Below, one piece after another: positions 1-11,365 of a DNA stretch of 64,000 nucleotides. Each line of letters starts with the position of its first letter. The first letter of the stretch is position 1. Position numbers and translations under genes: made by a program. The notes beneath the pieces were generated by a model, which was not told the origin of the DNA, made no database searches, and worked only from the letters and a program-made list of their open reading frames with translations. The DNA comes from Hybos culiciformis (lineage: Eukaryota; Arthropoda; Insecta; Diptera; Hybotidae): contig OZ023274.1 in the NCBI GenBank assembly GCA_964007475.1, positions 30,683,250 to 30,747,249 on the forward strand, written 5' to 3'.

Positions 1-3000
1 TTAAGTGATTGGTAAATCGATATGAGTTTCTTTATTCCGCATTTCTTTTATGCTTATTATTGTATTATGTTCTGCAGTATAATTTCATTTATTTTTCTAC
101 GAAGCGAATTGAGCCATTTATTCACTAGACGAGTTCATAATATAAAATAAGAAAAGGAAAAAACTTTTATGTACCTTGAAATTTAGTTTCTGAAAAAAAA
201 AAAAAAATTAAAATAAAAATAAAAAATGTTAAAAAAAAAGCTTCGGTAACCAATTTACATGGAAATTGAATTTCTTATATTTTTTAACTCAGTAAAATAA
301 AAAACAAAAAAAAATCTGCATTAAATTCTTTTTTATAACATTGATAAAAAATCGTTTTCTTTTTAATTATAAAATAATCTCCATTTTTGTTTGTTATGTT
401 CAAAAAAATTTCGAGCAAAAGAAATATTGACGATCTGGAGGTCATAATTGAAAATTTGTAATTTGTTCAAGTCTATATTACTTTGAATGGTAATCGGCAT
501 ATATTTTCACACCCTGTAATTCCAGAAAATCTATTTTTTTCGATCTCAAAACAAAGTGGAGACTAGCTTCTCATATTTTTATAATTAATTAATACTTAGA
601 AGATATGGGTTTCTAACTCGATTTGCCTCTAGATTGGTTCCAAGAATAATTCGCTGCAAATCGAAAAAATGCAAATCGAAGCATAAAAATTAGACTTTTT
701 GAAGCGATTGGTTCCAAATAAAAAAAAAATTTAATTTTCTTATAATGAAAATGTTATTTAATCATAACAAAAAAAATTTTTTTTTTCTATAGTTGCAGCT
801 AGAAGCTCTCAACCCAGGGGCAATAATTTTCTTATAAAATTTGTAAATTTTACATTTTATTTCAATGGATTTCGTGAAAATTATGCGTTAGGTAGATAGA
901 TGTCGGTTTTTTTTAATTTTTGATGTTTGTTTTTAATTTAACAAAAAATGGTTTATGCAAATTAATTCAAAAGATGCAAGTTGAAAAAAATCCAAATAAA
1001 TTAAACGAGGCCCGAGTGTATTCCGATAAGATTTTAACATAAAATAACAATTTTCTTTTTAATTCCAAGTTGAGTAATATTAGAAGTTGAATATTTCAAG
1101 AAACGAATGCAGAACTAATCATTTTCCACCATTCGAATACGATACATCTGTTCCGACAAAATGCATCATACAATTTTTATTCTTATTAATTTTCCCACTC
1201 TTTTAGAAAATTTTCGCTAACTTTTCTATTTCCGATATTTATAGTTTCAATATAATATCAAATTTATCTAAAATCAACATTGAAGTACCTTTTTTTTTTT
1301 AAATATAAATTTTATTTAAAAAAAAAAACAAAACTTTTATCTTTTGATATTTTTTCTCATAAACATTTTATAATTTTAATATTTCTACAATAAAAAAAAA
1401 ATTATAAATTTTGCATTGGAACATTTTTTAACTATTGTTACAGATTTTCCATTAGGAATAAAGCAAAAAAAAAAAAATAATAAAAACTAAACTAAAATAA
1501 AATTCCATTATGATCTTGTACTTTTTTATGTTTTACAAGCATTTTTAAGATGTTTTTGTCCCATAAAAAAAAAAATTTGTACATATTTCGAAAAATTTAT
1601 TAGGTCTTAAAATTTGGGCCATTTATAGAAAAGAAATTTCCATAAAAAAAAAAATAAGAAGAAAATCTTATATTTTCGATATTCATTGAAAAAAAAAAAA
1701 AATGTATATAAATAAATAAAGTTTTCTTGTGTTAAAAATGTAATTTTCCTGAGTTTCTTTTTTTTTTTCTGTTTATTATAATATGCAAATTGGACTAACG
1801 AAAAATTATTTTCTTTATATACATTTTTTTTTAACATGGAAATGTATATTATATATAATTTTTTTTTATATATAAAATAGCTGTACAATAAAAGAAAATT
1901 TATACTAAAAAAAATTATTATTTTACCCATTTTCCACTTTACAAAAATAGGAAAATATAATTATTTTATTTAAATGAAATTGATTTAAAGAGCGAAATAA
2001 TTTTTTATATATAACTATAAAAATAAAGGTAATAATAGTTTTCTTTAACCTTAATAGATTTTTCCGTTAAGATTTTGTAGTTAATTTTACACCATTACAA
2101 GCTTTGCTGTAGATTTTCCTTTATAGTCTGTTATTATAATATAAAATACGTAAAAACTTAATGGCTGACTAACTACATAGTCAAAAATGCTATTACCAAA
2201 GATTTAGTGTTATAATTGTTACAATGACCACTTAATATTTTAATTGTAACATTGGATTTAATAGTTTCCACTTTTGGTTGAAATTTTCAGAACTATTGAG
2301 CCGGTTTACAAGTGCAAAGCTCTAAAATATGATTAAAAACATAAATTCGGTTTTCGACATATAAATGTGTGCTATCATTTTTAACAAAATCTTACGGCCT
2401 ATAGAACTGCTACATACTATGGAACTATTAAATTTAGACTCTCAGGAGGAATTAAAACATATCAATTATGCTTTTCTTGTAACAAAAAAAATTGTCAAGA
2501 GTTTATTTCTGCCCAATAAACTTTTTTTTTTTTTTTTTAAATAAAAAAGGCCAATATAAAAGTATCAAAAAAAAAAAACAATGTTTGCATTTCTTTTTTT
2601 TTTTTTGTTAGAACAAATTGTGAACAAAAAAAAATAGTCAAATTTTAATAAAAAAGCAAAAAAAAAAAAGAAGGAAATTGATATTATTGGGGCAATAATG
2701 TTAAAATTGTTTTTCTTTTTGTTTATTGCAAAAAATTTTCTTTTATATTTCCAGAAAGAAAATAAAGTCATTTATTTTATTTTTATTAAAATGAATAAAA
2801 TATCAATTTCATATTGATTTTGATTTTTTTTTTTTTTGAGGAAATATTTTAGGGCAACCGCACTTAATTAATTTTTCTCTATGCCTTGTTTACAATTCAT
2901 TTCCTTGCGCGTAAAATGAAAATCCAGAAGCTCGTGAGTTGAAATTTTTTTTTTTATTTTCGAAGAAAAAGAAAATTAATTGGAAAAATCTTAGATTGAA

Positions 3001-4329
3001 AAAGAAAAAACGTTCGCAAAAATTGAAGTAAATACGCGTAAGGACGAAATTGGTGCGGTTTCATCGGGCCCAAAGTTATAATGCCCACAGGCTTTCAAAC
3101 TCACTATAAAAAGAACGATAACGCTGAAAAGTCTTGGGGCCTTGTAACACTCCACCATGAAATTCATTATATAAAACTGTCAAATATCAAAAGAATGAAT
3201 TCGAGGAATTACACCCTTACTTTTTTTTCATGATTTTTCTGTAATTATTTAGAAATTTTTTTAAATTTTCTTTTTGGAAACTCATGTCCAACAATGTTCG
3301 ATTGCTTCGCAGTGGTTACAACCACGAGCCTTACAATCAAAACTATATCTGCGTAAGAATCAAAGTCCTATTCATTTGAACAACTAATTTTTCCGAGTTT
3401 AAAATTGACAGTGATTATTGAAAAATGTGTTAAAAAGTAGAAGCGAATTTCATTGGATATTGACGATACGAGACCATAATACTTTTCGATCTGATTTACT
3501 GATTTTGATTTTTTTTTATAATATTTTTGATATTTATCAATTTTATAATAGGAAGTCAATTTTTTATTTTCTCTTGAAGAAAAAATGATAAGAAGAAATA
3601 TAATATTTTATGCTATTTTTTAGTCAATATGATTTTCTTTCTATTTTATGTACAAACATTATTTTTTTTCCTAATATTAGGGTCAGCAGGTGCGGTTTTT
3701 TTGTTCTTCCGAATATAGCCCTGCACCTTTTTATTTGTTTTTGTTAGCGCTATAGAATTTGATAAATTTTTATTCGAACATTCAAATTTTTTTGTTTTTT
3801 TTAACATGATTGATTTCATTTTATTGTATAAATATAATTTTCTTTATGGAAATATTTTTTTTACCATATTAATTATTTAATGAAAAAATTTTATTAACAA
3901 ATTTAGAAAGCCACCAATTCGGAAAAAAATTTAGTTAAGTTTTTTTCTGGTTTTAGATGTTTTAAGTTTTTTTTAGGCATTATAGGATAGTTTGTCATAT
4001 TTATTATATAAATTAGTTTATTTGAAGTATTTTCTTCTTTTCCGACTAAGACACGGATAGAAATCGTTGTTCATATATAACATTTGCTCCATGCGTGTAA
4101 ATTCAGCTTTAATTATATTTTTTTTGTATTTTATTTATTTATTTTATGTTCGGATTGAGAGAGTGAAACATGTTCCGGTTCTAAACATGTTCCATTGGTG
4201 TTTGCGATTTTGTTTTTCCATAATGAAAAAATGTAAAAAGTAAATATGTATAGTTAAAAAAAATTTTGTCCGTCAATATTTAATAGGTGGTCACGTTTAA
4301 TGTTTGCAAATAAAACCGGATACACTAAA
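1..4329. other. AT-rich intergenic DNA, no gene seen
   Basis: Dominated by A and T runs. Open frames here (for example 1607-1930 and 2565-2771) are Lys/Phe/Asn/Tyr homopolymer translations. A stretch at 600-1020 with repeated GCAAATCGAA/TGCAAATTAA words and CGAGGCCCGAGTGTA may be an old repeat, but I found no ends. Confidence 0.6.
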
Positions 4330-4850
4330 CAGCGCCGTAACTAGCTTTTCTAGTACCCGGTGCAAGATTACATTTTTGGGCCCTAGCCTAATTCTGAATT
4401 TTTTTTTTGGAAAATTAATTAGAAGAAATGAACATGGGGCATAAAATGTAAAGAAATATTTATTTATTAATATTTTTTTATAAATGCTTTTATTTGAATT
4501 GCACTGTCTGGCTTTCATTTCCCGAATTCGTTTATAACATCGTCATAACTAATATTGTTACAGTGTTATATTCAATAGATATTATTGAAAGATTGAATAG
4601 CCTCTCTTGTGCTATAGTTGATCTTAAATAATTCTTGATTGATTTTAGTTTGCTAAAACTTCGTTCACACGATGCAGTAGAAACTGGAAGAGTGAGAAAT
4701 ATTCGCAGAGCAATATTAATGTTTGGATAAGACTCAATTAATCCAAAGTCATGAAGTGCCTGCAAAATTTCAAGTGGAGTTTTAATATTACGTATAAGCG
4801 TTGAATCTCATAGGCGAACTCGTACATGTCAAATCTTTACTATACTTAAT
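4330..4850 (-). pseudogene. hAT transposase, C-terminal remnant (ZMYM-type) with one terminal inverted repeat
   Basis: Minus-strand frame 4532-4765 encodes the hAT C-terminal dimerisation region, including the signature stretch LPVSTASCERSFSKLKSIKN followed by YLRSTIAQERL. The coding sequence continues upstream as (T)PLEILQALHDFG to about 4790. Near 4560 a frameshift moves the true C-terminus (SYDDVINEFGK) into another frame. The element end is visible at 4330 as CAGCGCCGTAACTAGC, a hAT-style terminal repeat. The opposite end and a matching 8-bp target duplication were not found, so this is a 5'-deleted, decayed copy. hAT transposases cut and paste DNA; this one cannot be active. Confidence 0.8.
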
Positions 4851-7625
4851 GGCTAAACTTGCAGCCGATTTTTTATATCAAAAACGGTGCTTGATTCCAA
4901 AAACGAACCAAACAGAAAGGATAGTTCTCAGTTGCTCATAACGCCAATATAATTGAGATAATAGAGATAATAGAGATAATAGAGTACTCCAATTGTACTA
5001 TGAAAACTGGCAATAAACTTTTTTATGCTGCTTTCAGTTTAATATTGACTAAACGGAAAAAAATTCGAACTAAAAAACACACACCACAATACGTTTCATT
5101 CATTAAAAACATAAATATATTCGAGACAATTTGGAATTGAATATAGAAATTTGTAATTGCATATAAATATATTCGAGACAATTGGAATTGAATATGAAAT
5201 AATATCTATGAAATAAAAAAAAATTAAAAATTTGCTTGCATTAGAAAAATTTCACTTATAAGTGTGAATTATTCCCGAGATCCGAATGTTTTTATTTATA
5301 GTCGTTAAGAGTATTTAACTTTTACACTTTTTCAATTTTTTTTTAATTGTCTGCACGAGTAAGCTCCTTTGAGTTTATGTCCAAAATTATTTGAAATTCA
5401 TTAGTTGTCAGAGTTAAACATGTAAAAATATGATACATTGTGTGCGAACGGTCGATTTTCATAAGATTTTCAACTCCTTTGGAACATGTTTAAATATATC
5501 CCAATCCGAATAAAGAATTATTTATTATATTTTTTTACTGTCTTTTTTTACTAATTTCTTGCATTATTTTCTTATACTGTTCTCCGATTTGAAATCTCGG
5601 ACTTTAGAATTCCAAATCACTATTCTATCACTGAGATATACTATTAATTGATAAGTATAAAATAGAAAATACGATAGAATGTACATTTTCTGTACCTTAT
5701 GTAATAGCAATTAAAATTATTTACTTGATGAATAATTTATTCACAAATATATTTGAGTAATATGTTCAAAAATTTTGTGCTAATTGCGGTTTTTAGGAAC
5801 TCATTTATTCTTTTTGCGAATAATTAAGAAAACCAAAAAAAAAATACATTTATAGCGAGCTTCGAATAACTCCAACACTCAGATTTCTATCCCTGACAAT
5901 TTGATAAAATTTATTCAATACATTATAGAATTAAAACACTTTTTTATGTATCACTTTTATGTTGGCTTCTCGTCTTCAATATAAATAGTCATCTAAATGG
6001 ATAATGTCAGACACATTTATTTAAAAACTAAAAGACAAAAAAAAAGTTAAAATAAAATTTTTAATTTATGATTTCTAACGATGATTGTAAATACACGTAA
6101 ATCTTTTTCATTAAACGTATTTCAAATCTATAACTAATTTAACAAAATTCACAAATTCTAAGAAAGTAATGAAATTTTATTACTTGAATATGTGAATAAT
6201 TTTGCAACAACCCAGGCATGGGCGTAAATTCGTTTGATCGCAATCATTCTACATTTCCAATGCAAAAAGAGTTCCACTGTAAAGTAATTTTTAAATTCTA
6301 AATTCAAATTTATACTGAAAAAGTGCATGTAGAGAATTTATACACTTAAAACTGCAATATACAATTTTCCAATTGCATTTTCTTGTCACATTTTTTCAAT
6401 AAAAAAAAAAAAGATTGTACTTTATACTTTATACTCTACGTACATTTAAGGCTAAAAATTAGTAGTCACATTACAAATTTTCAACATGTGATTTTATTTT
6501 TTGTAATAAATTACAGATTTATGTGAAGACTTTTTTTTTTATTTTATTTTTTTTTTGTTACCGAAGGAATAGAAAGAAAAAGAAAATTCATTTTATTTTT
6601 GCCTTTTTCTTTTTGGATAATAAGCTTTTTTTTTATTTTGTTGGTGTTATATTTTTTCCGCAGTAATGATAAAAAATTTGCGCAAAAAGAATCTGAACTG
6701 ACAATCTTAAAATTTTTTGTTTTTTTTTGTATCTTTTTTTTTTTTGTTACCTTAAGGTAAAGGCCAAAGGGATAAAAAGAGTTTTTTCATTGTTTCATTT
6801 TTTCCCTCTACTTTAAATTTCTTCTTTTTTTTTTTACAAAAAACAGTTTCCATTTTTAGCTTATTTTCGTTTTTTTTTTGAATTCATGGAAAAGAAACAT
6901 ATTTTCTTTTGCAGTTTTGGGTAACAAGAAGAAAAAAAAAAAGAAAAGAAAAAAAAAAAAGATTGGCTCATTAAAATGAAAAGATACTTCAGTCAATCAT
7001 CTGCAGGTCTTTAAGGATTCAAAAGTTTTTATTGTGAACTTTTCTTGATGTTTTCATTTACGTTTTTTTTTACAAAGTTCACGTCGTTATTTTATACAAT
7101 TTTTTTTATTTTTTTTTAAACATTATAAAAACTTTATTTTGAGGGTGGGAGTAATAGTAGTAGTGGTAGGGAGAAATTAAGTATTCTGAACCAAAATATT
7201 ACAACTTTATATATAATTTGGCATTTAATTTTGTATGGGTCACTCTCAAAACCATATTTTGTATTTTATTCAAAAATAATGACAAAAAGAAAAAGAAAAA
7301 TGATTTCTGTAGTCATTATGGGGTCCGAGAGACATTGTCGTTAAGTTAGAAAATGAACAAATAGTGTATTTTTAGATAGTTAATGTTAGAAAAACAGTTA
7401 ATGTAACTTATTTAAGGTTTTTTATTACTAGTATACGGCCGGGCACACTGAACGATGAAAAAACAAGTAAATCTGCCACCATTAATACAGAAGCGTTGAT
7501 CAATAGCTTAAAAATAATTTTTTTTCTGTTAAACCGCATATTCTTCTTGAATTTTAAATTTATTGACTTAAGTCGCAATTGAATATAATAAATATTTAAA
7601 GTCTATAAGCCTTCTTCCGAAAAGA
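4851..7625. other. AT-rich intergenic DNA with minor tandem repeats
   Basis: No frame with believable composition. Long T runs from 6520 to 7130. Nothing else seen. Confidence 0.6.
5111..5196 (+). repeat. Tandem duplication of a 33-bp word, period about 52
   Basis: ATAAATATATTCGAGACAAT plus TGGAATTGAATAT occurs at 5111 and again at 5163. Shortly upstream (about 4955-4984) three GATAATAGAG units occur. Both are local slippage-type repeats. Confidence 0.85.
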
Positions 7626-7756
7626 ATTTGAAATATTGAATTTCGAATTCGTAGTGTAAATTTGCCAGTAATGATATTTCAAATATTCGCTCTAGTACGT
7701 GTATTTGAAATCAAAATGCATTATAAATTTGAAATTCAGTATTTCAAATTCATTTA
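7626..7756. repeat. Inverted-repeat remnant resembling the 61.6-kb element
   Basis: Short arms built from GAATTTGAAATAC / GTATTTCAAATTC and AATTTCAAAT words lie immediately downstream of the KATNAL2-like stop codon. The phrase GTATTTGAAAT plus the stretch about 25 bases away containing GAAATTCAG also occurs in the ends of the element at 61641-62127. I infer a decayed relative of the same MITE family. Any 3' UTR of the gene would have to run through it. Confidence 0.4.
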
Positions 7757-7777
7757 TGTTCAAGCCCTCATATCTTT

Positions 7778-9449
7778 TCATGCATTCTTTTTCATTGACC
7801 AATTTTCATGCTTTTTCATTAATCCTTCTGTAGTTGATGACAAACTTGATATTGCATTCACAAAATCAAATTCTGTTAAAGATTTTTTTTTAGATGTAGA
7901 TATATTACGTAATTGGGTCATTTTTGCTTCTTTGCAAAGAATTCTTATTTCATCACCTAAAACATTTTTTTTTCCATAATTAATTTGGTTTTATATGATT
8001 CAGAAATATAAAGTCAACCATTACCTGTCAATCCGTGACACTTTTCAGCCAACTGATACAGAACATCATTTTTCCAATTTATTAGTTCAGGTAAAAAGTA
8101 AGTAAGCATGGATTTCCTTTCTTCTAGATTCGGTAATTTTAATAAAACTTTCTTCTCGAATCTTCTCAAGAAAGCTTCATCAATTCTCCACGGCAAATTA
8201 GAGTTTGCTAAAATGAATAAACCATCATTATTAGTTTCTAGACCATCCATTAATGTAAGAAATTCATTTTTAAAACGCTTTGAAGCTTCATGTTCTAAAC
8301 ATTCATCTCGTTTTGATGTCAAACTTTCAATTTCATCAAAAAATATGATTGCCGGTTTGTGCATTTTGGCAATTTTAAATAAAACCTGTAAAAATGAATA
8401 TGATTTTAAATTAAAATACGATTTTCTTTTTGCCACTTTACATTTATAAGTTTCTCCGAATCTCCACGCCACTTAGACATCACAGTACTGGCCGTAATAT
8501 TGAAGAATGTAACAGAATCTTGAATTTCACTACACAAAGTTTTTGCTATTAAAGTTTTACCACATCCTGTAACAAAATTAAACTTTTGACATTCATTTTA
8601 AATAGGACAAACATTATTATTTTTCGTACCTGGAGGACCATGCATTAAAATTGATTTCCATGGTTTTATTTTTTCAGAAAACATTTCAGGATGTTCAAGA
8701 GGTAATAGAACGGCTTCTTTGATTAAGCTTACAGCTTCATTATTTCCGATTATATCTTTCCATTTAAAACCATTATCTGATTTAATTGAAGTTCTTAAAA
8801 ATTACACAACTATTATTGTACTATATTTTTTTTTTTTAATTCTAGTTATTTTAACTTGATTAACTCACCCATGAACAATTTCAGCCAAATCATTCCATTC
8901 GGATGGAATTTCATATTTTTTCATATTTTCAACTGCCAACAATGTCTCTTTTGGATCATTTTCAGAGAAAAATATATGCCTTACTTGTATATCAAATTCT
9001 GCATTCTCACATATTGAATTTGCAGTTTTCGATTTTTTCGATTTATTTGAAAGTGATTTTTTTTCTGATTTAACCGATTCAGTTAAAGGATTAAATTCAG
9101 TTTTCTTTAAAATTTTTGGATATTTTCCAAATTTAAGATTGTAATAACTGCAATATTCCAAAAAAATTGAATCTAAATCAATATTATCACAGATTTCGTA
9201 ATCTTGAAGAAGACTATCATTTTTCAGCTGTCCTGCCAAGTTTGTGTGACCATTATCATTTAAATATTTTTCAATTAAATATAAAATTATTCTTCGTCTT
9301 GAATTTGTGGATTTAATTTCCTCAAAAAAAAAAGATAAGGAAAAAAATAAAATATTTTTAATTTAATTTATAATGATGAAAAAGTATATGTATGTAATAA
9401 TATTGGAAAATTTAATTTGAAAATTATATACCTGATTGGAGGAGGCCAT
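7778..9449 (-). CDS. KATNAL2: Katanin p60 ATPase subunit A-like 2 (KATNAL2-type AAA ATPase), complete, six exons
   Basis: Predicted microtubule-severing AAA ATPase of the katanin/spastin (meiotic AAA) group. The assembled exons, in minus-strand order, are 9449-9432, 9320-8869, 8793-8630, 8566-8442, 8385-8025 and 7956-7778. Every intron (111, 75, 63, 56 and 68 bases) is GT-AG and all joins keep frame, giving 432 residues and a TGA stop. A LisH-type segment lies at about residues 10-40, rich in R and L ([13 protein letters not shown]). The next stretch, [17 protein letters not shown], matches the conserved KATNAL2 linker that I recall from the family. Walker A is GPPGCGKT (209-216) and Walker B is IIFFDE (D270, E271). 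A sensor-1-like ANSNLPW stretch follows, with N314 or N316 as candidate sensor residue, then the arginine pair R327/R328. The C-terminal exon ([19 protein letters not shown] onward) matches the AAA lid. The protein is shorter than vertebrate KATNAL2 (roughly 540 residues), mainly in the linker. All catalytic residues I can check are present. A repeat-like sequence begins just past the stop. Family assignment is strong; microtubule severing is inferred. Confidence 0.93.
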
Positions 9450-10253
9450 CGTATAATATTAATAATAATTCAAACGAAAATAAAAAATATAATCTAAATC
9501 AAAAATTTATTTATAAAACAAATCATAATTTTCGTTGCTATGATCTCCAAAGTTACGACCGACTTAATATTGAATAGAATATTAAATGGTTAGTTACCAC
9601 TAAGAATTTTGTTCCTAAAGATATACATATAATGAAAAGGATATTTTAAGTATCTAAGATAATTTGGGTGTTAGAAAAAAATATTAAATTTCCCATTTTT
9701 ACCATATTTATTACAGTTTTTCATTAAAATTTATTTGATTAGAAACAGTAAATAATATTGCTATGAAATGAATTGCCATTTTGATTATGCGAAATTATTA
9801 TTTTCCGTAGAAATAAAAAAAAAATTAATGATTTTCTTAGATAATGCGATAATTATAATTTGATCCCACACAGCCTCAGTTATGTATAATTACATGATTA
9901 TTTTCTTCCTTTATTTATTTATTTAATTCGAATAAAATTTCTTAAAAAAAATAAAAAAATAAAATAAAAAAAGTCACCTTCTTGATTGTATTAAATTTTA
10001 TTTTATTATCGTTTTTTATCACATTTACAGTAAACTATTATCGATAAACTGCAATTTCATTTAAGAATTACTCAACTGCAGCTGTTTAAAGTATATCTTG
10101 ACAAATAGTAATATATTAAGTTTATCAGCATCAGAAATTCCTATATGCTGCCAAACAATTTCATGTAAGATTTGAGTAAATATTTGCATTAAAATTATTC
10201 GCAATGCATTCACATAAAAATTCACGTAAAAATTTGAATTTTTTTGTTAATAT

Positions 10254-10262
10254 ACTTATTGC
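10254..10262 (+). repeat. Left 9-bp target site duplication of the 10.3-kb element
   Basis: ACTTATTGC, identical to 11357-11365 just outside the right end. Confidence 0.85.
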
Positions 10263-10470
10263 GGTGACATGAAATAACGCCCAAGGCGTTATTTGCCTCC
10301 GTAGTGGGAAATAAAGCCTAAATTGCGTTTGGGCTTTATTTCTCACAGTGATGGGTAATAACGCCCACGTTAATTCCTTGTTGCTTTTTTTGTTTGTTAG
10401 AAAAGAAATAACACCCAAACATGTTTTTTTTTATTTGCGATGTTTTAATTGTTTCAAAATCTATTCTATT

Positions 10471-10851
10471 CCAACCTTTCAAATGTTTTCAAATGTTTCC
10501 CCCTAAAAAAATAAAATTTCCCCCTAAAAAACCCCTAAATTTTTTTTATAGATATTATAACAGCTACTTATATACCTATGAGGATTTCAAATAGATGCTT
10601 GAAGAAAAATATATAACGCCCTTCGTAAATTATGTGGTTTAATAAAATTATTTATTTATAATAAAATTAGCAGATAAGGTATCTTATGAAATGCAATCAA
10701 AAATATTACAAATGTCATCTAAATCTTCGCTTTTAAGATCATACATCATACCCCTAAAAAAACCCCTGAAACAAATTACCCCCTAAAAATCCCTCTGTCA
10801 ACAAAAAAAACCCCTAAATCTAGGGGGAAAACCCCTAAGTTGGTAACGCTG
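10471..10851. mobile_element. Nested hAT-like MITE with CCCCTAAA-rich ends
   Basis: An 8-bp direct repeat ATTCTATT (10463-10470 and 10852-10859) brackets 381 bases. Read on the reverse strand, the right end is CAGCGTTACCAACTTAGGGG, a hAT-like terminus. The left end begins CCAACCTTT, which fits the same terminus lacking about seven bases after its first C. Both flanks of the insert carry scattered CCCCCTAAAA words. There is no coding capacity. It sits wholly inside the 10263-11356 element, so it inserted later. Confidence 0.6.
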
Positions 10852-10894
10852 ATTCTATTATATTTATTCTTTCAAAAATTTGAAAAAAGTTTTG

Positions 10895-10985
10895 TTTTAT
10901 CGAGGTCTGGTAAGCACACGGGGGGGCTCGCCGCCCTTCTGCCCCCCTAGTGTGCTTACCACACAACATTTTTTTATCGAGGTCT
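10895..10985. repeat. GC-rich hairpin between 14-bp direct repeats
   Basis: A perfect 11-bp stem, GGTAAGCACAC (10909-10919) with GTGTGCTTACC (10950-10960), extends through a G run (10920-10926) against a C run (10942-10947). The loop is CTCGCCGCCCTTCTG. The 14-mer TTTTATCGAGGTCT occurs on both sides (10895-10908 and 10972-10985). Direct repeats around a hairpin suggest a tiny insertion or a collapsed tandem unit. It is strikingly GC-rich for this DNA. Confidence 0.8.
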
Positions 10986-11048
10986 TATTTCATTTTTCAA
11001 AATAATAACCGCGAAAAGAAATTTTTTCAATTTTTTGTCATATTTTTT

Positions 11049-11163
11049 CGTAGTTATGACAAAAAAAAATATAAGACATTTTTCGCGGTTATGACACTTT
11101 TATTTTTTATTTCGCGGTTATGACAAAAAAAAATCGCGGTTATGACAATCGCGGTTATGTCAT
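11049..11163 (+). repeat. Short tandem array of CGCGGTTATGACA units
   Basis: Five copies of CG(CG/TA)GTTATG(A/T)CA start at 11049, 11084, 11113, 11135 and 11150, separated by A-rich or T-rich spacers of unequal length. It lies inside the right half of the foldback-like element. An inverted partial copy (ACCGCGAAAA) lies near 11009. Confidence 0.75.
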
Positions 11164-11365
11164 GTAGCCACAAAAAACAGATTGTGCCTTAATTCACTCT
11201 TTACTTTCATTTGGGTGTTAATTCCTCATATTTTCGGCTGTTATTTCCCATCACTGTGAGAAATAAAGCCAAAACGCAATTTGGGCTTTATTTCCCACTA
11301 CGGAGGGAAATAACGCCTTTTGGGCGTTAATACATTGGGCGTTATTTCATGGTACCACTTATTGC

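Larger units (their letters stand above)
10263..11356. mobile_element. Foldback/Mutator-like non-autonomous element, 1094 bp, with about 110-bp inverted ends
   Basis: The ends read GGTGACATGAAATAACGCCC on the left and, on the reverse strand at the right, GGTACCATGAAATAACGCCC. The similarity continues inward for about 100 bases (CTCCGTAGTGGGAAATAAAG, then TTTATTTCTCACAGTGATGG). Both ends are flanked by a perfect 9-bp duplication, ACTTATTGC (10254-10262 and 11357-11365). Each arm is itself made of small inverted words such as GAAATAACGCC and GGCGTTATTT and can fold alone. A 9-bp duplication with long inverted ends starting GG fits Mutator-like/foldback elements; Merlin-type is the main alternative. 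No transposase is encoded. The interior holds later insertions and a tandem array. GC content is well above the surroundings. Confidence 0.8.

Noticed and set aside
1607..1930. Open frame of 107 codons on the minus strand, and similar frames at 2565-2771, 36884-37147, 45567-45800 and 58106-58300
   Set aside because: They consist almost entirely of Lys, Phe, Ile, Tyr and Asn from A and T runs, with no domain and often overlapping frames on the other strand.
7662..7979. 105-codon plus-strand frame
   Set aside because: It is antisense to the last exon of the KATNAL2-like gene, which explains its non-random composition.
8014..8472. Uninterrupted 152-codon reading of the ATPase region starting [10 protein letters not shown]
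   Set aside because: It reads through the 56-base intron at 8441-8386; the first residues are intron and wrong-frame exon 4 sequence.
10499..10840. Clustered CCCCTAAA words suggesting telomeric repeats
   Set aside because: They are not tandem or regularly spaced and lie inside a hAT-like insert with a target duplication.
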